DNA of 64,000 nucleotides from Phycisphaerae bacterium (GTDB lineage Bacteria > Planctomycetota > Phycisphaerae > Phycisphaerales > UBA1924): NCBI GenBank assembly GCA_016794925.1, contig JAEUIW010000002.1:124001-188000 (forward strand), given 5' to 3'. Under the pieces are notes generated by a model. It saw only the letters and a list, made by a program, of their open reading frames with translations, ran no database searches and was not told where the DNA came from. Positions 23,745-32,429 of the stretch are shown here, one piece after another. Position 1 is the stretch's first letter; the number at the start of each line of letters is the position of its first letter. Both the position numbers and the translations under genes were made by a program.

Positions 23745-25391
23745 TCATCCAGCACCCGCGACCTGCTCGACTTCCTCCAGGCTCGTGATTCCCCTGGCGA
23801 CGAGTTGCCAGCCGCTCTGGACCAGGGTGGTGAAGAGGCCCTGTTCGATGATCTTCTTCATCGCGGCAATGGTGGGCTCGCGGAGGATGACGTCGCGGAG
23901 GTCATCGTTGAAATCGAGGAGCTCGTAGATGGAGCGGCGGCCGCGGAAACCGGTGCGGAGACACGCCGCGCACCCCGTGGCGGCGAAGACTTCGGAGCGC
24001 CCTTCGAGGAAGCGACCGATGCGCGAAGCCTGGCCGGGGGTGACACGTACGGGGCGTTTGCAATTGTCGCAGAGGACGCGGAGGAGGCGCTGCGCCAGCA
24101 CGAGCTGGAGGGAATTGCCGACCAGGAAGGGCTCCACCTTGAGATCGAGGATGCGGAAGACGGCCGAGATGGAGTCCTTGGCGTGGACGGTGGAGAAGAC
24201 GAGGTGCCCGGTCATGGCGGCCTGCATGGCGGTGCGCGCGGTCTCTTCGTCGCGGATCTCGCCGACGAGAATCACGTCGGGGTCCTGCCGGAGGACGCTC
24301 CGGAGCAGCGAGCCGAACGTGTTGCCCTGGTTCTCGTCGATGGGGATCTGGGTGACGCCCTCGATCTGGTACTCGACGGGGTCTTCGATGGTGACAACGT
24401 TGCGGGCGTTGCGATCGATGTCGCGGATCGCGTTGTAGAGCGTGGTTGTCTTTCCGGAGCCGGTGGGGCCGCAGACGAGCAGCATGCCCGAATCCTGCTG
24501 GCAGGCCTTGCGGATGCGCTGCTCCATGTAGCCGGGCATGCCGAGCTCGGAGAAACTGCGGGGGGAATGCCGGGAGTCCAGCACGCGAAGCACGAGCTTC
24601 TGCCCGTGCATGCTCGGGGTGAACGAGACGCGGTAGTCGACGCGGCGGTCGCCGAGGCGGGCGCCGAAGTGGCCCTCCTGCACCGCGTCGCGGGACGCCT
24701 GGCGGATCTGGCTTGCGGTCTTGATGAGGCCGAACGCGAGTTCGCAGGCACGGAATGGAATCTCGACCAGCGCGATCATCTGCCCATCGACGCGCATGCG
24801 GACATTGACCCGCTCGCCCTTGGGCTCGACGTGCAGGTCGGTGGCGCGGGCCTTGCTGGCGGTGGCGAGCAGCGTGCGGACCAGGCGCGGGCCCTCCGCG
24901 TCGCCCTGCAGGGCATCGGAGGGCTTGCCGCGGCCGTCGATCATCATGGCGTCTTCAACGACTCCCTTGGGGGGGAGCGCCTCGATCACGCGCGTGAGCT
25001 CGGCGAACCAGGACGACGCGGGGCCCACGCGGTGCGCGGGCGCTCCCGCCTCGTCGTCTGCGACCCGATCGAACTGAGGCTCCCCGAGATCGTGCTCGTC
25101 GGCGAATCCACGGATCTCCCACTCGATGCTGCCGATCCTCAGCACATCGCCGGGCTTGAGCGGGGCCTCGGAGATCCTGCCGTTGTTGAGCTTCGTACCG
25201 TTGCGGCTGCCGAGGTCCCGCACGCGAAACCCGCCGCGACCGTCGGGCTCGATCACGCAATGGAAGCGGCTCGCGAGGTCGTCCTTGATGGAGATGGTGT
25301 TGTCGGGGTGACGGCCGATCGTCACGGGCGTGGCCCCGAGCTCGCTCCCACCTTCGCCATCTCCCGCCGGGCACAGAAAGAGACCAGCCAT
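23745..25391 (-). CDS. FHA domain fused to a GspE/PilB-type secretion ATPase
   Basis: 548 residues. An N-terminal FHA domain (about 20-95; TIGRHPDN, ASRFHCVIEP, DLGSRNGTKLNNG) binds phosphothreonine peptides. A long linker leads to a type II secretion/type IV pilus ATPase: DLHVEPKGERVNVRMRVDG near 186, Walker A GPTGSGKTTT at 308-317, the Asp-box region QDPDVILVGEIRDEET, and TGHLVFSTVHAKDS. A tetracysteine zinc site (CDNC with CAAC) follows. The usual GspE N1 domain is missing, replaced by FHA. ATG at 25391 has GGGAG five bases away. Single gene with no pilin or secretin neighbours. Kinase control of assembly is inferred. Confidence 0.9.
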   Translation of the reverse strand: MAGLFLCPAGDGEGGSELGATPVTIGRHPDNTISIKDDLASRFHCVIEPDGRGGFRVRDLGSRNGTKLNNGRISEAPLKPGDVLRIGSIEWEIRGFADEHDLGEPQFDRVADDEAGAPAHRVGPASSWFAELTRVIEALPPKGVVEDAMMIDGRGKPSDALQGDAEGPRLVRTLLATASKARATDLHVEPKGERVNVRMRVDGQMIALVEIPFRACELAFGLIKTASQIRQASRDAVQEGHFGARLGDRRVDYRVSFTPSMHGQKLVLRVLDSRHSPRSFSELGMPGYMEQRIRKACQQDSGMLLVCGPTGSGKTTTLYNAIRDIDRNARNVVTIEDPVEYQIEGVTQIPIDENQGNTFGSLLRSVLRQDPDVILVGEIRDEETARTAMQAAMTGHLVFSTVHAKDSISAVFRILDLKVEPFLVGNSLQLVLAQRLLRVLCDNCKRPVRVTPGQASRIGRFLEGRSEVFAATGCAACLRTGFRGRRSIYELLDFNDDLRDVILREPTIAAMKKIIEQGLFTTLVQSGWQLVARGITSLEEVEQVAGAG

Positions 25392-25540
25392 CGCAACTCC
25401 CTGATCGGACTCGCCGCGGAGGAAGGCTCGGGACCCAGCGTGCGACGGCACCGGCCGCGACGCGCCCCTCGGCGGTTCGATTCTAACGGCCCGGGACTCC
25501 GGGCGGAGCGCACGATCGGGCCGCAACCGCCCGTTGTCCC

Positions 25541-25546
25541 TACACT
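25541..25546 (+). promoter_or_regulatory. -10-like TACACT before serS
   Basis: TACACT ends eight nucleotides before the serS ATG and no Shine-Dalgarno is present (CTCCCCC lies between). Candidate leaderless promoter, identical hexamer to that of ctpA. Confidence 0.4.
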
Positions 25547-25554
25547 GCTCCCCC

Positions 25555-26964
25555 ATGATCGACCTGAAGAAACTGCGTGAGAATCCGGCTCATTTCCAGC
25601 TTGGCGCGAAGGCCAAGGGCATCCCGGTGGACATCGAGCGTCTGGTGGCGCTGGACGCGGAGCGGCGGCGGCTGCAGACCGAGTCCGACCGCCTCAAGGC
25701 CGATCAGAATCGGCTCGCGAAGGAGGTCGGCCCGCAGATCGGCAAGCTCAAGGGGTCGCTCAAGGGGAAGCACGGGCAGGAGGCTCGTTCGATCGAGCTG
25801 GAGATCGAGGCGCTGTCCGCCAAGCCCACGCAACTCAAGGCCGCCGTGCAGGAGCTCGATGCGAAAATCCAGGAACTCGACCCGAAGATCTCCGAGATCC
25901 TGCTGCACGTGCCGTTGCCGCCGGACGGGGACGTGCCGGTCGGAGCCTCCGCGGACGACAACGTGGAGATCAGCCGATGGAACCCGACGGGCTTCGATCC
26001 GTCAAAGCCATTCCACGCCCAACGCGGCTTCCGCCCCAAGACGCATCTGGAGCTGGTGCGAGACCTGAGGCTGGCGGACTTCGAGCGGGGCGTGAAACTC
26101 GGCGGCGCGCGGAGCTACATCCTGACCGGGGACGGGATGGCCCTGCACCTGGCGCTGCTGCGGTACGCGATCGACTTCATGGTGAGCGGGAACGGCTTCT
26201 TGCCCATGTCGGTGCCGGTGCTCGTGCGTGAAGAGGCCATGGTCGGAACGGGCTTCTTTCCGGCGGGGCGCGAACAGGCCTATCACATCGAGGAGACGAA
26301 GCGAGGCGGGGGGTACGACATGCACCTGACGGGCACCGGAGAGGTCGGGCTGATGGGGATCCACATGGACGAGATCCTCGATGAAGCGGATCTGCCCCGC
26401 AAGTACGTCACGGTGAGCACCTGTTTCCGTCGCGAGGCGGGCGCGGCGGGCAAGGACACGGCGGGGCTCTACCGCATCCATCAATTCGACAAGGTGGAGC
26501 AGGTCGTTCTTTGCAGGGCGGACGAGGCCGAGAGCCGCGCCTGGCACAAGCGGATGATCGGGTACGTCGAGGAGCTGCTGCGCAGCCTATCGATCCCCTA
26601 TCGGCTGCTGCAGTGCTGCACCGCCGACCTCGGCCCCAAGAACGCCGACATGGTGGACATCGAGAGCTGGATGCCGGGGCGGGGCGACTTCAGCGCCGGC
26701 ACGGGCCCCGCGGGCGCGTACGGTGAAACGCACTCGGCATCGCGGCTCTACGATTTTCAGTGTCGCCGTCTGAACACGCGGTACCGGGCCGGCGGCGCGG
26801 CGGGCAAGGGAGACACTGTGTTCTGCCACTCGCTGAACAACACCGTGCTCGCCTCGCCGCGTTTCATGATTCCGCTGCTCGAGAACCACCAGCAGGCGGA
26901 CGGAACCGTCGCCATCCCAGAGCCGTTGCGGCCGTACATGGGAGGCCGGTCGAAGATCGGTTGA
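25555..26964 (+). CDS. serS: Seryl-tRNA synthetase
   Basis: 469 residues. The N-terminal coiled-coil arm (about 30-110, including TESDRLKADQNRLAKEV) contacts the long variable arm of tRNA-Ser. The class II core has motif 2 (VSTCFRREAGAAGKDTAGLY) and motif 3 near the C-terminus (CHSLNNTVLASPRFMIPLLE), with the serine-binding HLTGTGEVGL before them. Length is somewhat above the usual 420-430. ATG at 25555 agrees with the family's MIDLKKLREN opening. There is no ribosome site; a TACACT hexamer sits eight bases upstream. Single gene, convergent with the STAS gene. Confidence 0.96.
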   Translation: MIDLKKLRENPAHFQLGAKAKGIPVDIERLVALDAERRRLQTESDRLKADQNRLAKEVGPQIGKLKGSLKGKHGQEARSIELEIEALSAKPTQLKAAVQELDAKIQELDPKISEILLHVPLPPDGDVPVGASADDNVEISRWNPTGFDPSKPFHAQRGFRPKTHLELVRDLRLADFERGVKLGGARSYILTGDGMALHLALLRYAIDFMVSGNGFLPMSVPVLVREEAMVGTGFFPAGREQAYHIEETKRGGGYDMHLTGTGEVGLMGIHMDEILDEADLPRKYVTVSTCFRREAGAAGKDTAGLYRIHQFDKVEQVVLCRADEAESRAWHKRMIGYVEELLRSLSIPYRLLQCCTADLGPKNADMVDIESWMPGRGDFSAGTGPAGAYGETHSASRLYDFQCRRLNTRYRAGGAAGKGDTVFCHSLNNTVLASPRFMIPLLENHQQADGTVAIPEPLRPYMGGRSKIG

Positions 26965-27002
26965 TGCGAGGAAGCGCTGAACCAGGTCGGCGATCGTGGG
27001 CA

Positions 27003-27356
27003 TCAGCCCTTCAACGCCTCTTCCACCGTGCCAAACACGCTCAAGGCTGGGTTGATGTTGGCCTCGCTCAGCGCCGTGCGGGCGCAACCACCTCCGCCGG
27101 CGCAAGTGCCGACGGCGACACGCACGTCCGAGCGGGCCCGTCCCAACGTGTCACGCAACGCGAGCACCGAACCCAGTGCGGCGTTGGAGATCCGCGTCGC
27201 TCCGCCCAGGTCCACCACCACCACACGGGGTCGGCGCTGCGCGACCCGCTCCAGCTCCTGATTGAGGAGCCCGAGCGAGCGATCGGTGGCGTCGCCGCGC
27301 ACACGCACAACGAGCCCTTCGCGCTGTTCTTCCAAAGATAGAGAGAGAAGTGCCAT
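27003..27356 (-). CDS. STAS-domain protein, anti-sigma factor antagonist-like
   Basis: 117 residues. The pattern GLVVRVRGDATDRSLGLLNQ, then RVVVVDLGGATRISNAALG and a C-terminal SVFGTVEEAL, matches the SpoIIAA-like STAS fold. The loop DLGGATRISNAAL contains the serine/threonine positions that kinases of this partner-switching type phosphorylate. No RsbW-like kinase or sigma factor is adjacent, so it acts with partners elsewhere. ATG at 27356 has AAGGAG seven bases upstream. Bases 27357-27538 hold no recognisable gene. Similar STAS proteins also occur in lipid-asymmetry and sulfate systems, but nothing here supports those. Confidence 0.78.
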   Translation of the reverse strand: MALLSLSLEEQREGLVVRVRGDATDRSLGLLNQELERVAQRRPRVVVVDLGGATRISNAALGSVLALRDTLGRARSDVRVAVGTCAGGGGCARTALSEANINPALSVFGTVEEALKG

Positions 27357-27538
27357 GGCGTTCGCTCCTTGCCGCGGCTTGCCGTTTGGACGCAAGCCCC
27401 GCCGCGGAGAATCACCCCTGACGAGCCCCCTACCCGACGCGCATTGTACCATGAGCGCCCCCTTGTTCCTGTTACGGACTTGGAAAGTGCTCGTGCCTGG
27501 GCGGCTGTGCGTATTCGGTTAGGCGTAGGACGAGCAGA

Positions 27539-28189
27539 TCAGACGAGCATTCCCAACTCACCGAGAACTCGCCCCATCTGGAGTGCGGTGTCGCCGAGGG
27601 GATCTACTCGATATCCACGCCAACCGCGGGCCCTGGCCGCTTCGACGTTGTCGTTCAGATCATCAAAGTACAGGACTTGCGCGCCGGAGAACCCGCTGAG
27701 GTGCTCGAATCTTCGGAACATTCGGTCGTCGGGCTTGCTGAGCCGGAGCAGGTGACTCGCGTGGGCGTGATCGGCCAACGCGGGGGTGGGGAATTCGCCT
27801 CGTCCACCCGGTGCCACTCGGGACCAGTGCGCGTGGTTGGAATTGGAGAGCAGGCCCACGGGGATCCTCGCCTCCTTGAGACCACGGACCAATTCGTCCA
27901 CGCCGATGTACTCGTCGAGCAGCCAAGCATCGTGGATGCGACGAACTTCTTCCGGGGCGTACACACCTCCGGTCGCGGCGGCGAGACGCCGGAAGCACTC
28001 GTCGCAGGCGATCAGGCCCTGCTCGTAGAGCCGATGCACAACCCGCCGCGCCGCGACCTGATCGGGATGGGTTGCCGGTTCCCGGACCGGAAGCCCGGCC
28101 GCGGCACATCCTTCAGCCCATGTGCGGCAGATGCGGATCAGCACCCCTCCCACGTCGAACACCACGATCCCGATTTCCCTCGTGTCCAT
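27539..28189 (-). CDS. HAD-superfamily hydrolase
   Basis: 216 residues. Motif I is VVFDVGGVL: the nucleophile Asp is present, and the second Asp is replaced by Gly, as in the FDxGGVL branch (YihX and epoxide-hydrolase N-terminal phosphatases). Motif II LLSNSN, motif III lysine in LSKPDDRMF and motif IV YFDDLNDNV are present. A helical cap lies between motifs I and II. It probably dephosphorylates a small sugar or nucleotide phosphate; the substrate is not predictable. ATG at 28189 has GGGAG six bases upstream, and an ATG seven codons earlier has no ribosome site. The truD gene ends 71 nt upstream on the same strand. Confidence 0.85.
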   Translation of the reverse strand: MDTREIGIVVFDVGGVLIRICRTWAEGCAAAGLPVREPATHPDQVAARRVVHRLYEQGLIACDECFRRLAAATGGVYAPEEVRRIHDAWLLDEYIGVDELVRGLKEARIPVGLLSNSNHAHWSRVAPGGRGEFPTPALADHAHASHLLRLSKPDDRMFRRFEHLSGFSGAQVLYFDDLNDNVEAARARGWRGYRVDPLGDTALQMGRVLGELGMLV

Positions 28190-28260
28190 GCATCTCCCAT
28201 CGACGGGCACCTGGGGCGACCATCGATCACGCGGCGGGATCGGCCGTGCCGGCGCGCGGC

Positions 28261-29607
28261 TCAGACGTCGTCATCGTCACCACTGTCGTCTGCGATTCGT
28301 TCCGATTCGGCCGTGGGTTTCATAACCTCGCGCATGACTTCCGTGGCGAATGCCCCCCGCGGGAGGTCGAATGCGCAACGCACATACCCGCCATGCTCGT
28401 CCACACCACCCTCGATTTCGGTGTGGCTGACGGGCACGCGGAGCGGGCGTCGCTCGCCGTCGAATCGCATCCCCCTGCCGCGTGAGAATCTCGCAAGGTC
28501 GTCGAACGTGATCTCCTCCGCCTCCAGCATCCGGCTTTCGATCTCGGCCGTTGCCCCAGCCGCGACGGTCATGCCCGGCCCCCAGATCGGGCCCGAGGGA
28601 CTGATCTCGAACGAGTCCAGCCGTTCTCGGAGCTGCGGCGAGCCGAACGCATCGTGGGTGACCGGGAACACGGCACGTGAGTCGTGCTTCCACGCAAGAT
28701 CACCCACGACCAGGTCGCCGATCGCACGAGACTCGATGCGCGCATCGAGCACGCGGTTGAAGACCCGCGATTGCAGGGCGGCGAGGTAGAACCGCTTCGC
28801 GTCGCGCGGGATCGCGCCGACGGCTTGCTCCTCGTCCGCGCCACGCGCGAGCGCATCGAGCAGCAGACGCTCCGTTCTCAGCGCCAAGGGGAGTCGGTCG
28901 CGTGCGTCCGCGTAGCGCCCCTGGGCGTACAAGGCATACGACTCCGCGGCCGCGGCCGTCGGATTCGGGTGGGGGCCGACGAGAGCCTCGATGACGTCTC
29001 GCCAGCGTCCCCGCACCAGCCCCCTGCCGACCACGTGGTTGTTGCCGAGGCGACCGAATCGCTGCGCCCCAAAGCGGTTGGGCACGCCGCGGCGAGCCAG
29101 TTCGCTCAGAATCCGATTGGCGGCGACCACCGCGGTCGGATCGACGGCTCGCACTTTGATGCTGAATCGATTCCCGGTCAGGTGCCCGCGACGGAGCTTG
29201 TTGACGTGCAGGTCGGTCCAGAGGATGGACAGCCGCTCGTCGCGAAGGCTGGGAAAATCCTCGGGCTGCCGCCCCGGGACGTGGACCGAGACCGTCTGGC
29301 GCGTGACCGCGTGCGCATCCTTGAGCCCGGCATAACCGATCGAACCAGACGGTACCCCGAAATGACGGGCGAGGATCGCGGCCATCGCGAACGTGGAGAT
29401 GCCCTTCTTCTCAACGAAGAGATAGAGGTGCTCGCCCTCTCCAGCGGGCTGATAGAGCGGGATCTCTTCGACGAGAAAATCCTCTGGTCGTTGCTTGATG
29501 ACGCCGCCGATGCCGGGAACACCCGAGGTCAGCCATCGGAATTCCGGGGGCCCGCCACCGGGCCGGTCCGCCGGTCCGCTCGATAACGTTCCGCGCGTGG
29601 AGGTCAC
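28261..29607 (-). CDS. truD: tRNA pseudouridine(13) synthase TruD
   Basis: 448 residues. Motifs QRPEDFLVEEIP, the catalytic block GYAGLKDAHAVTRQ (aspartate nucleophile), NRFGAQRFG and ALQSRVFNRVLD define TruD. It isomerises U13 in the D arm of tRNA-Glu and some other RNAs. It is longer than E. coli TruD (about 350) because of extended N- and C-terminal segments; the C-terminus ends in an acidic DDSGDDDDV tail. The start is GTG at 29607 and overlaps the stop of the DUF151 nuclease gene (GTGA), so translation is coupled. Confidence 0.93.
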   Translation of the reverse strand: MTSTRGTLSSGPADRPGGGPPEFRWLTSGVPGIGGVIKQRPEDFLVEEIPLYQPAGEGEHLYLFVEKKGISTFAMAAILARHFGVPSGSIGYAGLKDAHAVTRQTVSVHVPGRQPEDFPSLRDERLSILWTDLHVNKLRRGHLTGNRFSIKVRAVDPTAVVAANRILSELARRGVPNRFGAQRFGRLGNNHVVGRGLVRGRWRDVIEALVGPHPNPTAAAAESYALYAQGRYADARDRLPLALRTERLLLDALARGADEEQAVGAIPRDAKRFYLAALQSRVFNRVLDARIESRAIGDLVVGDLAWKHDSRAVFPVTHDAFGSPQLRERLDSFEISPSGPIWGPGMTVAAGATAEIESRMLEAEEITFDDLARFSRGRGMRFDGERRPLRVPVSHTEIEGGVDEHGGYVRCAFDLPRGAFATEVMREVMKPTAESERIADDSGDDDDV

Positions 29608-30137
29608 GGCTGGTCGTTCTGCGCCGAATCGAGCACGCGTTCCTCGACGAAGATGGGGACGTTGCCCGCGATGCCCAGGGCGATCGCGTCGCTGGGGCGT
29701 GAATCGATGCGCACCAGGTTGCCCCCCCGATCGCGCACGTCGAGCGTGGCGAAGAACGTGTGATCCGAGAGGTCGTTGATCGTGATCGACTCCAGCTTCG
29801 CGCCAAGGTTCTCGATCACGCTTGCGAGCAGGTCGTGCGTCTGGGGCCGCTTGATCTGGATACCTTTCAGTCGGCGCTCGATCGCCTGTGCCTCCGGCAG
29901 GCCGATCACGATTGGGAACGATCGTCCACCCTCAACCTGCGCGTACGTCACCTTCTTCGCGCCCGCTCCCGCCGCGCCACCGGAAATTCCCGCACCGGTT
30001 CCGCCGCCGGTCCCGCTGGCGCCCGGCGTGGACTCGGCACCGTCATCCGTCGAGGGGACAACCTCGCGCAGCTCGATGAGCTGGTAGTCTTCCAGCTCAC
30101 GGATCAGGATCTTGGACAATTCCATCCGGACGGCCAT
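29604..30137 (-). CDS. Bifunctional nuclease family protein (DUF151)
   Basis: 177 residues. ELSKILIRELEDYQLIELRE opens the DUF151/BFN fold; then SFPIVIGLPEAQAIERRL, LLASVIENLGAKLESITIND and VRIDSRPSDAIALG follow in family order. A Gly/Ala-rich insertion of about 25 residues (positions 38-60) interrupts the first strands and is unusual. Plant and Thermotoga relatives have DNase/RNase activity or act as stress factors; the physiological role in bacteria is uncertain. ATG at 30137 has GGAG eight bases upstream. It precedes truD with a 4-nt overlap, linking it to RNA metabolism. Confidence 0.88.
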   Translation of the reverse strand: MAVRMELSKILIRELEDYQLIELREVVPSTDDGAESTPGASGTGGGTGAGISGGAAGAGAKKVTYAQVEGGRSFPIVIGLPEAQAIERRLKGIQIKRPQTHDLLASVIENLGAKLESITINDLSDHTFFATLDVRDRGGNLVRIDSRPSDAIALGIAGNVPIFVEERVLDSAQNDQP

Positions 30138-30186
30138 CGGTCGAACTCCATGGACGGTTCTATCGTCGCCCCCGGCGGGGAGTGAG

Positions 30187-31119
30187 TCAACCGAATCGCC
30201 ATCGGTCGCCCCGCAGGAGGGGATTCTCTGCGCGGGTGGTTCGAATCACCGATCGGGGCGGGGCGGCTCTACGAATCGGGGCGAGGCCCCGCAGCAGTTC
30301 GCGCGGCACACCGATGTCCGCCACCCGTACTCGACCAGTGTACGACCCGGAGCCGGGCACGAGAAATCCCTTCTTCAGACCCGCGAACGTCACCGTGAGA
30401 TTGGCCCGAACCACCGGCCCGGACCCCGACCCCGCGGGCCGGCCCGTGTCGCAATCCATGCCCGATGGCAGATCGACGGCGACGACGCGCGCGGCAAGGC
30501 GCCGGCGTCGCGCGTTGATTGCTTCGATCAACTCGGCCACGACTCCCGTGACCCCGCGATCGACGCCCGTCCCGAGGATCGCGTCGATGATCAAGGTCCG
30601 CCCATCGGAGGGCGCTCGGAAGGCCCGCGAGCCCATGGACGCCGCCCGTGGCCGACCCCGCTCGCGCGCATCGGACTCGACCCGCTCGCACAGTCGGTCC
30701 AACGCGCGGGCAGCCGACCCCGCGCGTGCGACAACCAGCGGCAGGCGCATCCGCCTCACGATCTCCAGGTTCACGCGCGCATCGCCCGCGAATCGATCGG
30801 CCGGCGCGGACAGCACCACGCCAACCGCGAGCCCGCGATTGTGGAGGTGACGTGCCGCCGCGAGGCCGTCGCCCCCGTTCCCCCCGCAACCGCAGATCGC
30901 CACGATTCTCCTGTTTGCGGCCCAACGCCAGGCATGGTCCGCGACATGCCGCGCGGCATTCTCCATGAGCACGATCGTGGGAATGCCGAATCGATCAACG
31001 GCGATCCGATCGATGTTCCGCGCCGCTGCGCGATCCAGAATCACCCATTCGCGTTCCAATTTCGGCGCCGGCCGCCGTCGGGAGATACCGAGCGCACCGG
31101 CGAGTTTCGGTCGCGTCAT
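30187..31119 (-). CDS. nnrE: NAD(P)H-hydrate epimerase
   Basis: 310 residues. Rossmann-like YjeF N-terminal domain: VLMENAARHVADHAWR, CGGNGGDGLAAARHL, IIDAILGTGVDRGV, VVAVDLPSGMDCDTGRP and TVTFAGLKKGF are all conserved. It interconverts R and S forms of hydrated NADH/NADPH so that the dehydratase (NnrD, usually fused or adjacent, not seen here) can repair them. The protein stops after the epimerase domain. Extra residues at the N-terminus and an Arg-rich insertion near 150-165 are not in E. coli YjeF. No ribosome site; TAGACT ends six bases before the ATG at 31119. Confidence 0.92.
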   Translation of the reverse strand: MTRPKLAGALGISRRRPAPKLEREWVILDRAAARNIDRIAVDRFGIPTIVLMENAARHVADHAWRWAANRRIVAICGCGGNGGDGLAAARHLHNRGLAVGVVLSAPADRFAGDARVNLEIVRRMRLPLVVARAGSAARALDRLCERVESDARERGRPRAASMGSRAFRAPSDGRTLIIDAILGTGVDRGVTGVVAELIEAINARRRRLAARVVAVDLPSGMDCDTGRPAGSGSGPVVRANLTVTFAGLKKGFLVPGSGSYTGRVRVADIGVPRELLRGLAPIRRAAPPRSVIRTTRAENPLLRGDRWRFG

Positions 31120-31125
31120 GCGGCG

Positions 31126-31131
31126 AGTCTA
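31126..31131 (-). promoter_or_regulatory. -10-like TAGACT before nnrE
   Basis: On the minus strand TAGACT ends six nucleotides before the nnrE ATG, with no ribosome site. The same hexamer is the -10 of the tRNA-Glu promoter in this window, which supports its use. Candidate leaderless promoter. Confidence 0.45.
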
Positions 31132-31190
31132 CACTCCGCCACACGTCCCGCCCCGATCCCCGCCGCGGGCCCATGATGGGACGAGGCACG

Positions 31191-32411
31191 ATGCCCCAGA
31201 TCATCCTCACTGGTATGACGGTGTTGCTTTGCGCGTGCTGCCTTGCGGTGGGCGGGTTCTGGGTCGCGGTCGCGTTCCACGTCGCGCGCACGATGGCGTT
31301 CCATCCGACGGCGCGTCGGGGACTCCGACTTCCGGCCCCGGATCCGGCTCCGCGCGTGTGCATCGTGATCCCCGCGCACAACGAGGAGACGGTCATCGGC
31401 ACGGTCGCGGCCTCCTTGCGGGCGCAGGACTACCCGGCTTTCCGCGTCGTGTTCGTGCTCGACCGCTGCACCGATCGCACGGAGGACATTCTCCGTGACG
31501 CGCTCGCGGGAGACGTTCGATTCGAAGTCCTTATCCTCAAGGCCTGCCCGGAAGGCTGGGCGGGCAAGGTCCACGCCGTCCATCGGGGCATCGCCGACAG
31601 TTCCGCGGCACGCGACGCGGAACTGCTGCTCTTCGCCGATGCGGACACGTGCTTCGATCCGGGCTGCGTGCGCGCGTGCGTGTCGCTGATGCTGGAGCGA
31701 CGGCTCGACATGCTCTCGCTGCTGAGCACGCTGACGGCACGCTCGTGGTTCGAGCGTGTGGTGCAACCCGCCGCGGCGTTCGAACTGGCCCGGCAATACC
31801 CGCTCCTCCGCGCCGGACGGAACGACGATCGCCGACGGGCGTTCGCCAATGGGCAGTTCCTCTTGTTCCGCGCCGATGCGTACCGCGCGCTGGGCGGCCA
31901 CGAAGCGGTGCATGACGAACTCCTGGAGGATCTGGCGTTGGCCCGACGCGCGGCGGACCTCCGCCTCCGTGCCGGTGTCTTTCTCGCCGACGGCGTGCTT
32001 CTCTGCCGCATGTACGCCGACTGGGCGTCGTTCGGTCGTGGATGGCGCCGCATCTACACCGAGGGCGCGAAGCGCAAACCGTCGCGCCTCCGGGCCGCCG
32101 CCCGCGTCCCTCTGCTGTTCGGCGCGATCGGCCCCGCGCTGGTCCTCCTTGCCACGTTGCTGGGATTGCTCCTTGCGCCCGGCACGCGCGCATCGGCGCT
32201 GCTCGCGATCGGGCTGTCCGCATCTGTCGCCTGCCTGGCGGGGCTGGTGTCGGTGTTTCTGTCGTCGCGCTCGCCGCTCGTCTACCTGCCGTGCTACCCG
32301 CTCGGATCGTTCCTGGTCTGGCGCATCCTGATCCGCGCCGCGCGGGACCTGGAACGCGGTGCGCCGACCGTGTGGGGAGGTCGGAGCTACCAACGACCGG
32401 TCCGCCGCTGA
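31191..32411 (+). CDS. Membrane-anchored family 2 glycosyltransferase
   Basis: 406 residues. One N-terminal helix (about 5-28) precedes a GT-A domain: CIVIPAHNEETVIGTVAASL, VVFVLDRCTDRTEDIL, the metal-binding LLLFADADTCFDP and the acceptor motif HDELLEDLALARRA. Two to three helices at the C-terminus (LLFGAIGPALVLLATLLGLL, VACLAGLVSVFLSS) anchor it again. The layout resembles hopanoid-associated HpnB and carotenoid CrtQ-type transferases, which act on membrane lipids, but no hopanoid genes are near. ATG at 31191 is preferred because GAGG lies four bases upstream; ATGs at 31173 and 31176 are alternatives. Divergent from nnrE. Confidence 0.85.
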   Translation: MPQIILTGMTVLLCACCLAVGGFWVAVAFHVARTMAFHPTARRGLRLPAPDPAPRVCIVIPAHNEETVIGTVAASLRAQDYPAFRVVFVLDRCTDRTEDILRDALAGDVRFEVLILKACPEGWAGKVHAVHRGIADSSAARDAELLLFADADTCFDPGCVRACVSLMLERRLDMLSLLSTLTARSWFERVVQPAAAFELARQYPLLRAGRNDDRRRAFANGQFLLFRADAYRALGGHEAVHDELLEDLALARRAADLRLRAGVFLADGVLLCRMYADWASFGRGWRRIYTEGAKRKPSRLRAAARVPLLFGAIGPALVLLATLLGLLLAPGTRASALLAIGLSASVACLAGLVSVFLSSRSPLVYLPCYPLGSFLVWRILIRAARDLERGAPTVWGGRSYQRPVRR

Positions 32412-32429
32412 CGCCCGCACCGCCCTTGG

